NCBI GenBank assembly: GCA_963971405.1
Contig: OZ020489.1
Span: 41,370,510 to 41,434,509 of the forward strand
DNA from: Psococerastis gibbosa
Taxonomy: Eukaryota > Arthropoda > Insecta > Psocodea > Psocidae
DNA: 64,000 bases
Reading direction: 5' to 3'
Shown in pieces: positions 22,372-33,376 of this stretch. Each line of letters opens with the position of its first letter. Position 1 is the first letter of the stretch. Position numbers and translations under genes: made by a program. The notes beneath the pieces are model-generated. The model was given only the letters and a program-made list of their open reading frames with translations, had not been told where the DNA came from and made no database searches.

Positions 22372-23146
22372 CAGAGGCGTAAAGTTTGAGAATGAGGGCG
22401 GGGGCAAAACTAAGTAGACCTTATGCCGTCGTCAGGCTTTTCGCAAGGATATTTTTCATGCATAGGCTTCCGCATTCACGGAATCACAGATTGACAAAAA
22501 TTCAACCAAAAAAGGGGGCTCAAGGGTCTCCCCTGGAGGAAAAAATGGAAAATATAAGTGCAAAATAGTGGATTTTAGGCGCCCATTCCACCGACCGGCT
22601 AGGGCTATTTACAAAAACAGTGACGTGGTACCAGACATTCAAGACTTAGGCGGGGTTTTCACCGACCTCGCATTGCAGAATTGACGGAAATGTTTATTTT
22701 CCTCTATGCCATAGTTAAAATTGATCAATGATCATGCAGTAAAATCACAAACAAACAAACTAAAATTAAAAAATGGCGTCATGGGATATGTTAAGTACAA
22801 ACATTTTAATAGATTTCTATGAAAAGAAAAATTCTAATTTCCGTCAATGTCATTTGCATTCTGCAATGCGAGGTCGGTGGAAACGCCACCTAAGTCTTGA
22901 ATGTCTGCTACCACGTCACCGTTTTTGTAAATAGCCCTAGTCGGTCGGTGGAATGGGCGCCTTACGCATTTTAATAAAAGTAAAGTATACCTGTAGATTA
23001 TACAAGGCTAGAAAAGGAATGGTTATATTCATATTGCGGCAAACAGGGGGAACCACGTCATAAGACTAGGGGGGGGGGGGCAAAGGCCCCCAAAAGTAGC
23101 TGGAGGGGGCAAGATGGACCGTGCCCCCACCAATTATTCGCCCCTG
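22372..23146. mobile_element. hAT MITE (CAGAGGCGTAAAG family) split by a Harbinger MITE
   Basis: The left end is CAGAGGCGTAAAGTTTGAG and the right end is TTCGCCCCTG. A perfect 8-bp TSD CTTGGAAA lies at 22364-22371 and 23147-23154. It is interrupted at 22578-22961; the uninterrupted relative at 40153-40467 shows the original junction TTTTACGCATTTTAATA. Confidence 0.9.
22578..22961. mobile_element. PIF/Harbinger-like MITE nested in a hAT MITE
   Basis: TIR GGCGCCCATTCCACCGACCG and its complement; TSD TTA at 22575-22577 and 22962-22964. The host sequence without the insert is seen at 40256-40275. Confidence 0.92.
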
Positions 23147-23174
23147 CTTGGAAATTCTAATGCAGACCCCCGGC

Positions 23175-23250
23175 CTTCCTAGTTGAGTATGAGGGAGGGC
23201 CGTAAAGCCCTTACTCCGCTATGTTGGCTTAGTAATAGAGGAAAATGTAA
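23175..23250 (+). repeat. SINE family 2, 3' fragment
   Basis: CCTAGTTGAGTATGAGGGAG through GGCTTAGTAATAGAG matches the 3' half of family 2 SINEs; the tRNA-like head is missing. Confidence 0.65.
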
Positions 23251-23285
23251 TTTCTTTATTTATTATTTTAATCATTTCTGGTTTG

Positions 23286-23580
23286 TAAGGCACTATATAC
23301 CCGGGTATTGTCATCCGCCATGTTGTATCCATTATTTTCTATATGGTAAGTATTGTAAGAAAAGTAAAAAATTGAATAAAATTGAAAAAAACTAATGCAC
23401 GTTTTAGTAATTTTTTATTATACACTTCCCTACTTGGTAGCACGTTTTTTAAATAAAAATAAATAAACAACGATACATTTCAAAAAATAAATAGGTAAAC
23501 ACCCAATGCTTGGCTTATACACAAGACTTATACTGGATACAACATGGCGGATGACAATACCTGTCTACTATAGAGCCCTA
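23286..23580. mobile_element. hAT-like MITE (TAAGGC family), 295 bp
   Basis: Same termini as 9996-10280 with minor differences. A perfect 8-bp TSD CTGGTTTG lies at 23278-23285 and 23581-23588. Confidence 0.88.
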
Positions 23581-23597
23581 CTGGTTTGCGCTTAGAT

Positions 23598-23760
23598 CAT
23601 CATGAGTAGAGGAAGAAGAACGCAATGATCCACAGTAAAATACTTTAATAGTGACCAGTTTCGGATAAAATCCATCATCAGACATCATTTTATCCGAAAC
23701 TGGTCACTATTAAAGTATTTTACTGTGGATCATTGCGTTCTTCTTCCTCTACTCATGATG
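23598..23760. repeat. Near-perfect palindrome, 163 bp
   Basis: The left arm CATCATGAGTAGAGGAAGAA through TCGGATAAAAT is followed by a loop of about 20 bp and the complementary arm ending CTCATGATG. The motif CCGAAACTGGTC is internal. It could form a long RNA hairpin. No TSD was seen. Confidence 0.85.
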
Positions 23761-23974
23761 TTCTCCAAGTTCCACGAAGTCACCAAGGAAACTCTCACAA
23801 GGATTGCGCTTAGACCATATAATACTCAAGGCACGGCATTCTGTATGCATGAGAAAGTTGGGCACCAACATAAATGGCGTCACCTGCTGGCAAAATATTG
23901 TGGTGATCCCAACGCGTCTTTTTGGCTTTGTGGCACCGGTTCAGTATAATTTGTTATGTTTTTTGATAAATACA

Positions 23975-23978
23975 CGCA

Positions 23979-24009
<31 letters not shown>

Positions 24010-24020
24010 TATTATAATTA
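23975..24020. repeat. (ATT)n microsatellite
   Basis: ATT triplet run with a few interruptions, just upstream of a LINE 3' UTR copy. Confidence 0.9.
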
Positions 24021-24047
24021 TAAATAAACATTATAAATAAGTAACAA

Positions 24048-24968
24048 AAATAAATGATTAAGCCTTGTTTAGCAGCACTGTATGAGTCTTTAAGTCCCAA
24101 ATAAGCGCTAGCTTGGGGATGCGGGATGTTATTATTATGTAACTTATTATTGTAATATTAATATTATGGTATTATTATGTAAGTTATTGTATTTTGTAAA
24201 TATATGCTCCTTGTCCAGGGGATACTGGACAGGAAAAAGAAGAAGAAAGATTAGTTCGGCTTTGGCACGATTAAAATATGGAGTACCTCTTAAAACAATT
24301 AAATTAGCGTACCACACCCTGGTTGAATCCATAGTAAGCTACGGTATAACAGTATACTTCAGAGATAGAAACACATACACCTACAAACTGGAAATGATAC
24401 AAAAGGGTATAATAAAAAACATGTTATCAAATAAAATCAACAAGAAATACAAAAAATACGAAGAAAAATTCAAACATGCTAACATTCTGCCAATAACGAA
24501 ACTATTCAAGTATAAACTAATAAGAGATAACTATTTTAAAAAAGAATACCAAATAGATGATAAAGGGAAGTACAATACAAGAAACCCAAAAAAGCTTAAG
24601 TTTGAGATAACATATAACAAATACGGAGAGAGATTAAACAAAGTATACTTATACCAAAGATATTTAATGAACTTCCTCCACAAATGAAAAAATTTAAACA
24701 GATGGGTGAGTTAAAAGCGGGTGTAAAAAGATGGCTGGTCAATGGGAGTTAATAATAATAATAAAAACTGACATTAAAATAACAAGTTAAAATAAAATAA
24801 AAATAAAATAAACAACAAAAATAAATGATTAAGCCTTGTTTAGCAGCACTGTATGAGTCTTTTGTCCCAAATAAGCGCTAGCTTGGGGATGCGGGATGGT
24901 ATTATTATGTATTGTATTTTTGTGATATATGCTCCTTGTCCAGGGAATACTGAACAAGGAAAAGAAAG
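24048..24968 (+). repeat. Pair of direct repeats bracketing the LINE fragment
   Basis: ATGATTAAGCCTTGTTTAGC...GCTAGCTTGGGGATGCGGGA...TATGCTCCTTGTCCAGG occurs at 24048-24245 and 24821-24968. It behaves as a LINE 3' UTR. Two copies around one coding tail suggest tandem LINE 3' ends or a unit insertion. Confidence 0.7.
24225..24770 (+). mobile_element. LINE (Jockey/CR1-like) RT C-terminal fragment
   Basis: The frame 24243-24684 reads ISSALARLKYGVPLKTIKLA, then YHTLVESIVSYGITVY. This is the typical region following the RT domain of Jockey/CR1-type LINEs (RT core absent). A one-base shift near 24660 moves the end into KIFNELPPQMKKF...ELKAGVKRWLVNGS, followed by two stops and a TAA-rich tail. It is flanked by two copies of the same 3' UTR-like unit (24048-24245 and 24821-24968). 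Confidence 0.8.
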
Positions 24969-25786
24969 AAGAAGAAGAAGATTATGAAATGAAATAGAAC
25001 TTAGAACTTTTTAGAATTTTACAGATTAACGAGAGATCTCTTAACAAATTATATTGCTTATTATCATAGTTTATATAATTATTTCAGGAGGTCTTCAAAT
25101 GTTATTTTTACCAATTTAAGGGGCCCTGGACATCCCAAATTGATTTTGAAAAATTAGGAAAAATTCCCCTTAAGTTTGCCTAATATGAAGTATATGGGTA
25201 CGTACCTTACTTTGCTGCTCAGAAAGCTTATACAATTGAATCAAATGGGTAACCACATAATTTATAATAGCCATCCACTAATTACGAAAAACATAATTAG
25301 TCCTTGTCATATGCTCCATTCATTGTGAGCATTTGTGTAAAATAGCTTTAAATTGGTACCTACAATAGATACTACTGACCTCTTAGGTACTAATTATCTG
25401 ATTTTGATGTAGTGTATTTCTAACAATGGCTTTTTATATAGCCCATTATTATACTACGGTATGCATTGTGTAGTTATAAATTTGTGGCTAAAACAAGTTA
25501 ATTGAGAAAGGAGCCGGCAACAAGTATACAGGATAAAAGGGGGTTTTCACAGCGTGTGGCAATGCCAATGAGAGTAGAAATCGAAATAAAAAAGTAAAAA
25601 AATATACATGAACAGATGAAGTGAGTTTGGAAACTTTATTGCTTTCCAACTTATAAGTAAGTACTATATAAGGAAGTTAGGAAAGATACAGAAAACTAAG
25701 GAAAGATAAGGAAAGCTGTATAATGGTCAAAATTTTCGATTTCGAGATACCGACGGAGCCACGTTTTGAGGTCCCAGAAGGCTGGA

Positions 25787-25976
25787 CATGTAGCGTAGTA
25801 GTACGGACTCTGACATTCACACGAAAGGTTGTTGGTTCGAGTCCCACACTGGCTACATTTTCTGGCCATGCTTCGGAGGGCATGTAAAGCAGGCGGTTCC
25901 GGGTCATCCTAGTTGAGTGTAAGAGAGGGCTTTATAGCCTTAACTCCGCTAGGTTGGCTTAGTAATAGAAACAATA
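25787..25976 (+). mobile_element. tRNA-derived SINE, family 2
   Basis: Head TAGCGTAGTAGTACGG with B box GGTTCGAGTCC, body GCATGTAAAGCAGGCGGTTC, 3' end GGCTTAGTAATAGAAAC. It directly abuts a repeat T fragment (25630-25786). Confidence 0.82.
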
Positions 25977-25979
25977 AAA

Positions 25980-26470
25980 AGCCCTTATTAATTAATTTAT
26001 TTTATTTAAGGCCATGTCGGAGGGTCGTCGCTTGTGCCCCTCTGCGATCTATATTCTAGCCATACTTATGGACGACCCGGCGGGGAATTTTGCTGAGTAC
26101 CTGTCTGGTCCAGGCCTAAAACTGCTGACGGTTTTCCGCGAAAGCGAGTGGCGTGAGACCAGACAGCCATTTTGGTGACATCGCCGACCGAGGTATTAAA
26201 TTGACCCCCAGAGGGACTTTAGAGGGCAGACTGAAGACGGAAGGGACAGAAGGAGGAACCTCTTAGGACTCAAGGAGTCGATTTTATATTAGGGGACTTA
26301 AATAACTTATAGTATTTTTCTATATACTTATAAAGTGTCGGGCACCGGCTGTCTCCTATTGGTGAGTGTCTTGATATTTTACATTTAATATATATTTTAT
26401 TCATTGATTCAACCTTGACTTATAATATCGTACCCTCAATCCTGTGACAATAAATAGTTTAGCAATCCCC
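25980..26470. other. Unassigned stretch
   Basis: A GC-richer block (26010-26290) inside AT-rich DNA. I see no frame with recognisable homology, no TIR and no RNA gene. It could be part of an LTR or an untranslated region, but no second copy was found in the window. Confidence 0.3.
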
Positions 26471-26884
26471 AACAGCAGCTAACAGGTTGCTAACACGTCG
26501 CTAACAGCCAGAAAACCATAAATGTGTTTTTTTGTACAAAATGTCTGTCTGTCGGCTTGTGGGCCTACCTGAATTTGCGGCAAAACTACTCGATGGAAGT
26601 TGATGAAATTTGGCTTGTAGGTCAGTCAAATTATTTCTCCGGCATTCTCTTTCATTTTTTGTCTTCATTTTGGGGATTTTAATTATCCGGAAACCCCCAA
26701 TGAACCAAAAAACTAAAAACTGTTCCAACGACTTCCTAGCATGACCGTATGTAAAATTGGATACAAGGGGACAAAAATCGATTGGTTATTGAGGGTTATT
26801 TGTTTAAAAAATATATAAACACTAAAATTTAATTTATGTTGTGTACTTATACATATATTGTAGTTTAAATTCTCCCACTCTTAG

Positions 26885-27710
26885 GGAGATTAATTTACCT
26901 ATTGAGACGGCGACCAATGTTCGATTTCCTGAAAAATTTCTTCCCAACTTTTTATTTCATGACCTCCTGAGCCTAAAACCACCCTCTGTGCAGAAATTAT
27001 AAACCGGTACGTATACAGTATACATACAGTACCTATATGTATATACTGTATGTATATATGTACATACTGTGTATCTATTTTAGAAAACACTAATTTCCGT
27101 AAATATTATCCGATTTTGATGAAACTTGGCAAAAAAATTGATCATACAAAGAAAGAAAAGAAAGAAAGAAAGAAAGACAAATGTCCCTATTTTCCATACG
27201 GGCGAATTTCGGGCCTTTCGGCCCACTCTTACAAATTTCTTGTTCAAGTTTGTTAACTAGCTAGATCCACAATAGGTCCAAGATGGTGGCTGATTGAAAC
27301 CGTATATAATTCATATCTCAGTTAATATTGGTCGCCGATGAATGAAAAACAATTTCACTGAAAACCCGTATTATTATCTAAGATAATAGACATAACCAAT
27401 TTTTACGACAAATCATCGATTTCAAGATGGCGTCCAGTCAAAGTGAATAATTTTAGTAAAAGTTCATAGTCGTCGTTGTTCGAAAGTTGGTAAACAAGAG
27501 TGTTTTCTGTTGATGTTGTGGTCGGGAAAAGAATGAAATATCTTTTTATTGTAGCATCGAGGAAAATGGAGTCTCCCTACACCTGATCGGCCAGAGCTGA
27601 AAGGGATTTTTTATATTGTATAAATTAATCAAAGAAAACCCTATCTAGTGTTAACTAAACCTTTGGGGGGGGGGGGTCCCCTCACTGGCTACGCCCATGT
27701 TTCCTAAAAT
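26885..27710. repeat. Dispersed repeat R (copy without the hAT insertion)
   Basis: GACGGCGACCAATGTTCG...TTTCATGACC...CTGAGCC, then ATTTCAAGATGGCGTCCAG and AGTCAAAGTGAA. The same order appears at 40512-44350, where a Harbinger MITE and the complete hAT have inserted. A third partial copy is at 61700-62045. At 27499-27506 AGTGTTTT occupies the place of the hAT TSD. Confidence 0.8.
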
Positions 27711-28138
27711 TTCACATTTTGTAGTCATAGTTAATGTGAACAAACCCCGCTTTTCCGTTCATTGTTTGGACCTAGTGGCAAAAATAAATGAAACTTAATT
27801 TTCATAAAAAATAGTTTGTAACAACGAAAAATGTTTAAATATTACAGTGAATATATTATATATATATATATATATATATAGATTTGTATTTATTCATTTC
27901 TCTTTGGCTGTCGTGTAAAGAGACCCTTATTGTAGAAAGCTCCGATAGAAATATCACTTCAAAAAATATGCCTCATATTCTCACCCCCGACCTTTCCCCT
28001 AAACTTATATAATTTTCATAAATTTCACACTTGAGTTGACGCATTTTTCACAATTTTACCGCTACCTTCCCCCCCTGCCATCTCCTCGCTCCACTACCGT
28101 ATACTATCCATATACCGTACTCTATGACTTCATGCAAT

Positions 28139-28498
28139 CAGTACAATCAGCTGCTATAGATAGAATTATCATCCAAGTTTCTCCACTGAGTAGAGATGGA
28201 ACAATGTTTGTCTTGCACGTTCTACGTATTCTTCTTCCGAAACTATTCATTTTATTCGATAGTTGATTTTAGTCAGGGATGTATCTAGGATTCTTTTCGC
28301 GTCTTCAGCAGTATATTATACGTACTGTAATAGTGCACAAACAGTACAATCAGCTGCCATAGATAGAATTATCATCCAAGTTTCTCCATTGAGTAGAGAT
28401 GAAACAATGTTTGTCTTGGATCTTATTCTTTTTCCAAAACTATTCATTTTATTCGATAGTTGACTACTGTCAGGGATGTATCGAGGGTTCTTTTCCTG
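28139..28498. repeat. Two-copy tandem repeat, period about 203 bp
   Basis: GTACAATCAGCTGC, ATAGAATTATCATCCAAG, ACAATGTTTGTCTTG and TCATTTTATTCGATAGTTGA recur in the same order at 28141-28305 and 28344-28498. Confidence 0.85.
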
Positions 28499-28627
28499 AT
28501 GCCTGCATCCATGTATTGAGTTGTGTATAGTTTTACATAACAAAAAGTCTTACCGATAACTTGATACATGTTGTTGGTAAGCCTGCCTCTGGGTAATTTT
28601 AGCCCGCAGGAACCTTGACAAAAGTTA

Positions 28628-28812
28628 TATTGCAGTATTATATGGTATATATATATATATAACACTGATATTAAATTAATTTGGTTGAGGAGGTTATCTC
28701 CTCGTTATAACCAAAATTAGAAGATATAGAAAAACTGGACTTGGCGGAATCTCGAAACCACGATCTACGCCTAACCAGGGCGGCGTCATAACCGCTGGGC
28801 TACAAGCCCCGA
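28628..28812 (-). mobile_element. tRNA-derived SINE, family 1
   Basis: On the minus strand the head is GGGGCTTGTAGCCCAGCGG with a mutated B box (GGTTTCGAGATTCC). The body is GAGGAGATAACCTCCTC...AACCAAATTAATTTAAT and the tail is a TA-rich microsatellite. Confidence 0.75.
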
Positions 28813-28950
28813 CAAGAATAGTCCATCTACATCCTCTACTTATATGCTCGTATTGACAGGATTCGTATTGCTAGACCGGTTAGCACAGCTACACAACAAT
28901 CCAACCGAACAGGTCTGTAAGCTTAACGCCAAAAAGCAATGCTTTACACA

Positions 28951-29143
28951 TTATATTGCAGTGTTATATATGTATATATGTATGTATGTATATAACACTG
29001 ACATCAAATTAACTTTGGTTGAAGAGGTAACCTCGTCGTAATAACCGAAATTTGAGGATACAGAAAAACTGGACTTGGCGGGATTCGAACCCACGATCTA
29101 CGCCTAGCAGGGGCGTCGTCTTATCTGCTGGACCACAATCGCC
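28951..29143 (-). mobile_element. tRNA-derived SINE, family 1
   Basis: On the minus strand the A box is TGGTCCAGCAG and the B box GGGTTCGAATCCC. The tRNA-like part can close an acceptor stem and an anticodon stem ACGCC/GGCGT. The body is AACCAAAGTTAATTTGATG and the tail a TATG-rich microsatellite. It is not a functional tRNA gene: it carries a SINE body and has diverged stems. Confidence 0.82.
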
Positions 29144-29270
29144 GTTATGGCATAATAAGCGGACAGACCTGTTCGGTTAGATAGTTGCTAACCTGTATCA
29201 GTGTATAGCAATACGAATTATATCAATAAGAGCAGCATATAAGCAGAGGACTTAGATGAACTTTTCATGT

Positions 29271-29303
29271 CGGGGCTTGTGGTCCAGCGGTTAAGAGTGT
29301 GCA
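29271..29303 (+). mobile_element. SINE family 1 head fragment
   Basis: CGGGGCTTGTGGTCCAGCGG followed by TTAAGAGTGTGCAG. It stops before the B box and is fused to repeat T at 29330. Confidence 0.65.
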
Positions 29304-29329
29304 GCCCGTAGGAAATTGGCAGCCCGAAA

Positions 29330-29940
29330 TTTAATACTTTTTGCTTTCCAATTTATACGTAGTATAAGGAAAGCTTTGTGACGGTCAAAATTTTCGATTC
29401 CGAGATTTCAACGGATTTACACGTTATAAGGTCCCAGGAACCCAAAAAAGTGTTTTTTACGAAATGTCTGTCTGTCTGTCTGCCTGTGCGTCGATTTCCG
29501 GGCAAACTACTCAGTCGATTTTGATGAAATTCGGCATGTAGGTTCACGAAAATCATACCTCGGAACAATTTTTTTTATTTGTGGCTAACTTAATTTGGGG
29601 GGTTTTATTCTCAAAAAACTCCAAAAAAAACGTCTAAAAAAATTATTTCTCAAAAACGGCTCCAACAATTTCTTTTAAATTCACATACATATATTGTAGT
29701 CGTTATTAATGTTAACGAAATGCGGGGGGTCGCTTGCCCCTTGGTAGGTTGCTTCTGGGGGTAAACAAATATAAATAACTAAATTTTAATGAAAAATGAC
29801 TAAAAAATAATTTTTCTGCGAAACCTTTCTATCGATGATTTCTACAATTTCTACATTTTTACACAAATGTTTGGAAAGAACCACTGATCGTAGAAAGTTG
29901 AAATTTTTCACACTTATTGAGGGTGGTAAGAAGCAAAAAA
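29330..29940 (+). repeat. Dispersed repeat T
   Basis: Begins TTGCTTTCCAATTTATACG, then GATTCCGAGATTTCAACGG, GGTCCCAGGAACCC, a GTCTG run, GATTTCCGGGCAAACTACTC and GGGGTCGCTTGCCCC. About 600-700 bp, no intact ORF. Same family at 31390 (minus), 34625, 56250 (minus) and 62150. Confidence 0.85.
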
Positions 29941-30028
29941 AAAAATTATGACATGAGTCCTAGCTGGTTTATTACCTGAACTATGGGCAAAATTGTAACA
30001 AATTGTAAAATTATTGACCGCTCCTCAT

Positions 30029-32268
30029 CAGTGCCGGGTTTGGCCTTGTGGGGCCCTTTATCGGGCCTTAAAAAAAATATACCCTTAAACGAATATTCTA
30101 CTACCAATTTAATATATAACATGGAGACAAAGGAATCAGGATGCCAGACAAGACCGTAGACAGGATTTTTTTCGGGGGTGGCTGTGGCGACCATAATCCT
30201 ATCTAGTTTACTTTTTTCATGAGAATTCAATTGTATCTTGTGTATTCTTTAGAGGTTATGGTGTTACACGCACAAGAGTATACCTGGTAACATGGACACA
30301 TCGAACGTCAATTTATTGGCCGATTTTTCTTATAACACAGGCTTATAAAATGTAGCGGATATGTGGACTGATTCGTAATGTTATCATTACGACGGCTGAG
30401 ATTGTATAGAAATAATATTGCATTTAACCCGAAGAGGGGGAAAATTGGAAAATATAAGTGCAAAATAGTGGGGTTTTAAGCAGTTTAACAGCAGTAAAGT
30501 ATAGAATTTATAAGGCTTACAAAGAAATGCTTATTCATAAAAATAACATATCATTTACCAAAATGTATGTCCAAAATATTGGAGTTTTACATCAGGAAAG
30601 CTTACAAAGAAATGAATATGCAGATAGCTGCAAACAGGGGGGCCCGGGGGTCTCCCCCTGAGGAAATGTTTTGAAAAAATAGGCCTAAAATGGTGGAGCT
30701 TTACGATTTTAACAGCAGTAAAGTTTATAATTTACTGAGGAAGACATATTCATTAAATTCTCAACATTTTATTTTGGAGGGGGGGGGGGGGGCTGCAGCC
30801 CAATAAGCCCTGTAGTACTGGTGCGACGTGAAGTTTTTATTTTTTATATGCTTCAGTTCGGGAAATGATCGCTCGCTACTTATGTTGACACTCATTATAT
30901 AACTAGGTACAGTTTAAAAGCTACTTCTACATTCGGAAAACTATCAGCAACTCATTTTTCAAAAATTAGGTTGTAGATGAACCATTCAAAACATATACTA
31001 TTTTTTCGATTATCTTATTTTTATTATCGATCCTTATCTGTCACAAAGAGTTTCACAAACTCACGAAATTGTAATAACTCAAATTATTGTAGGTTTCCGT
31101 CCAGGTCATCCGAGTAACAATTGACCAATTTATCTGCCTTAGTTTTTAAATCCTCGGGGCCAGGGCTTACATTTTGTAAACATTTCAATGAACCGGTCCG
31201 AGTTTACTCGAACATGCTTTCCAATTTATCAAGTAATAGCTAGAGAAAATGAGTAATTTCATGGTAAATAATTTTCCTATAGTTAAATTTCCGATATCTC
31301 GGGGGGGGGGGGGAAAGGGGGGTTGTCCACCTGACGTCACTGGAGGTGAGGTAAATTCTAGATAGGTCAGACCAACAAATTACCCCACAGCAATAATGGC
31401 AGGGCACGCAATGCATTTTACCGTAAATTTTCTATCATTTTTTCAAAAACATTTTTTTTTTTACACAAACCCAAATAGTTTTTTTCGTTACTCAATTATA
31501 CACCTAAAACAAGCCAGAAGGTAGAAATCATCGATGGAAAGGTTTCACAGAAAAATTATTTTTTAGTCATTTTTCATTAAAATTTAGTTATTTTTATTTT
31601 TTTACCCCCAGAAGCCAACTATCAAGGGGTAAGCGACCCCCCGCATTTTATCAACATTAATAACGACTAGAATACATGTGAATTTAAAAGAAATCGTTGG
31701 AGCCGTTTTGGATAAATAATTTTTTTTGGAGTTTTTTGTAAATAAAGCCCCCCAAATTGAGATAACCCAAAATAAAAAAATAAGTAGTCTCGAGGTATGA
31801 TTTTTGTGAACCTAAATGCCGAATTTCATGAAAATCGACCGAGTAGTTTGCCCGGAAATCGACGAACAGACAGACAGAGCGACAGACAGAGCGACAGAGC
31901 GACAGACAGACAGATATTTCGTAAAAACCACTTGTTTGGGTTTCCGGGGACCTTAAAACGTGTAAATCCGTTGAAATCTCGGAATCGAAAATGTCGACTA
32001 TCACAAAGCTTTCCTTATACTACGTATAAATTGGAAAGCAAAAAGCAAATTTCTCAACGATTTCGTAATAAGCGGAAATTCTTCTATCCAGTGACAGCAT
32101 AAACTGGTCAGTTATGGGAAGATGTATTTGCCTTATTGGTTGCTTTGGTTTTCCAATCTACGTATATCTACTGTAAGTTTTGTATTTTGTGGCTTTTTGT
32201 GGGGGCCCCTTTTTTGTGGGGGCCCTGGGGCCATGGCCCCGGTGACCCCATAGCCAGTCCCGGCACTG
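30029..32268. mobile_element. hAT-type element, 2.24 kb, decayed and invaded
   Basis: The ends are CAGTGCCGGGTTTGGCC and CCAGTCCCGGCACTG. A perfect 8-bp TSD CTCCTCAT lies at 30021-30028 and 32269-32276. No transposase frame survives. The interior holds other repeats, including a decayed CAGAGGCGT-family piece (30425-30660), G-rich tracts and a reversed repeat T (31390-32050). It may be non-autonomous or deleted. Confidence 0.8.
31390..32050 (-). repeat. Dispersed repeat T, reverse orientation
   Basis: Complement of the 29330 repeat, running from TACCCCACAGCAATAATGGC to CGTATAAATTGGAAAGC. It shows the uninterrupted sequence (31590-31625) at the point where a fold-back element entered the 56250 copy. 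Confidence 0.85.
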
Positions 32269-32683
32269 CTCCTCATTCAATAAAGTAGTTAGGTTTGTTT
32301 TCATAATTTTTGTAATGGTTTGGTACCATGCTCTATAAGTATGGAAGGTTTCATCGATTTCAGTCGAGCGGTTTTCTCCGGGAATTTTTTACTTTTGCCC
32401 ATTTTTTAATCTGTTGGTGTAACGCTCGAAGTCGAGGGACACTCATAATCACTAAATTCGTTTTCCAGGGGATTCTGTGGGAGGGGGGGGGGGTTTAGGT
32501 TAGGCCTATTGTGTTCCGGGGGATTCCGGGGTTTCCGAGTTTCTACAGTTTTTTTGTATTTTAACATTGAGTTTCTATTTTTATTCGAAATATAAGCAGA
32601 TTTTCATTTTCCGTGGTAATATCCCAACCAAAACACCCCGTGTAAAAACAAGCCAAGCTCCTACGAATTGTAAGTGTAAAAAG

Positions 32684-32941
32684 TTTGAAGAACCAGTAGA
32701 ATCCGGGCTGATGGGCTGTGGTCGAATTGAAAGTGAACTTCCAAACGTTTGGTCAACATCTGCGGTCACTACGGAGCCACCGAGGTACAACCTTCGAAGT
32801 CTACGCAGCGCCACTGAAGATGTCGACCGCAGATGTTGACGAAACGTTTGGAAGTTCACTTTCAATTTGACCACGGCCCATCAGCCCGGATTCTACTGGT
32901 TCTTCATTTGACTCCGGCCGTGAAAGCCTTTGCAGTTACAT
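32684..32941. mobile_element. Inverted-unit insertion (GATGTCGACCGCAGATG family)
   Basis: Bounded by a 9-bp direct repeat TGTAAAAAG (32675-32683 and 32942-32950). Inside, GAAGAACCAGTAGAATCCGG is answered by its complement near 32900, and TTCCAAACGTTTGG by CCAAACG-type sequence. A half unit is at 52170-52232. Possibly Penelope-like; there is no coding evidence. Confidence 0.7.
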
Positions 32942-33215
32942 TGTAAAAAGCTTAGCCAATTAATGTTGTTAGATCCATCAGTTGACCAAGTTCCTTGTTC
33001 TTTAAATGTTGTGAGGTACGAATTTTTTTCAATTTTATTATTAGGCCTTGAAGTTGCCAAACTTCTTAGATCAAGTACAGTTGTCAGGTACGAAACCGCT
33101 CAAAGTTTATTTTTAAACTGAGAAACAGAAACAACTTGGCCATGTGGTGCTGAAATGCAGGTGTAGAAGGTCTTAGTTAACATACTGTACTTAAAAAAAC
33201 ATTACTTCCATATTA

Positions 33216-33376
33216 GGTGCCCATTCCACATACGTACAACGTCAACGAAAAATTGAAAAATGACGTCAAAATGACGTAAATTGACGTGTAGCAGAATTTT
33301 TAGTATGTCTTTAATGTCTGCTAAAACGTCATTTTTCAATTTTTCGTTGACGATTGAAGTATATGGAATACCCCCC
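33216..33376. mobile_element. Short Harbinger-like MITE (ACATACGT subfamily), 161 bp
   Basis: The left end is GGTGCCCATTCCACATACG and the right end is TATGGAATACCCCCC. The TSD is TTA (33213-33215 and 33377-33379). The interior is almost all palindromic around TGACGTCAAAATGACG. Confidence 0.82.

Noticed and set aside
24166..24250. Start of the 173-codon frame as a host gene N-terminus
   Set aside because: The first residues come from the LINE 3' UTR-like repeat; only the part from about 24243 is RT-derived.
29070..29143. tRNA gene
   Set aside because: The tRNA-like part is followed by a SINE body and TA tail and repeats across the window with altered stems; it is a SINE head.
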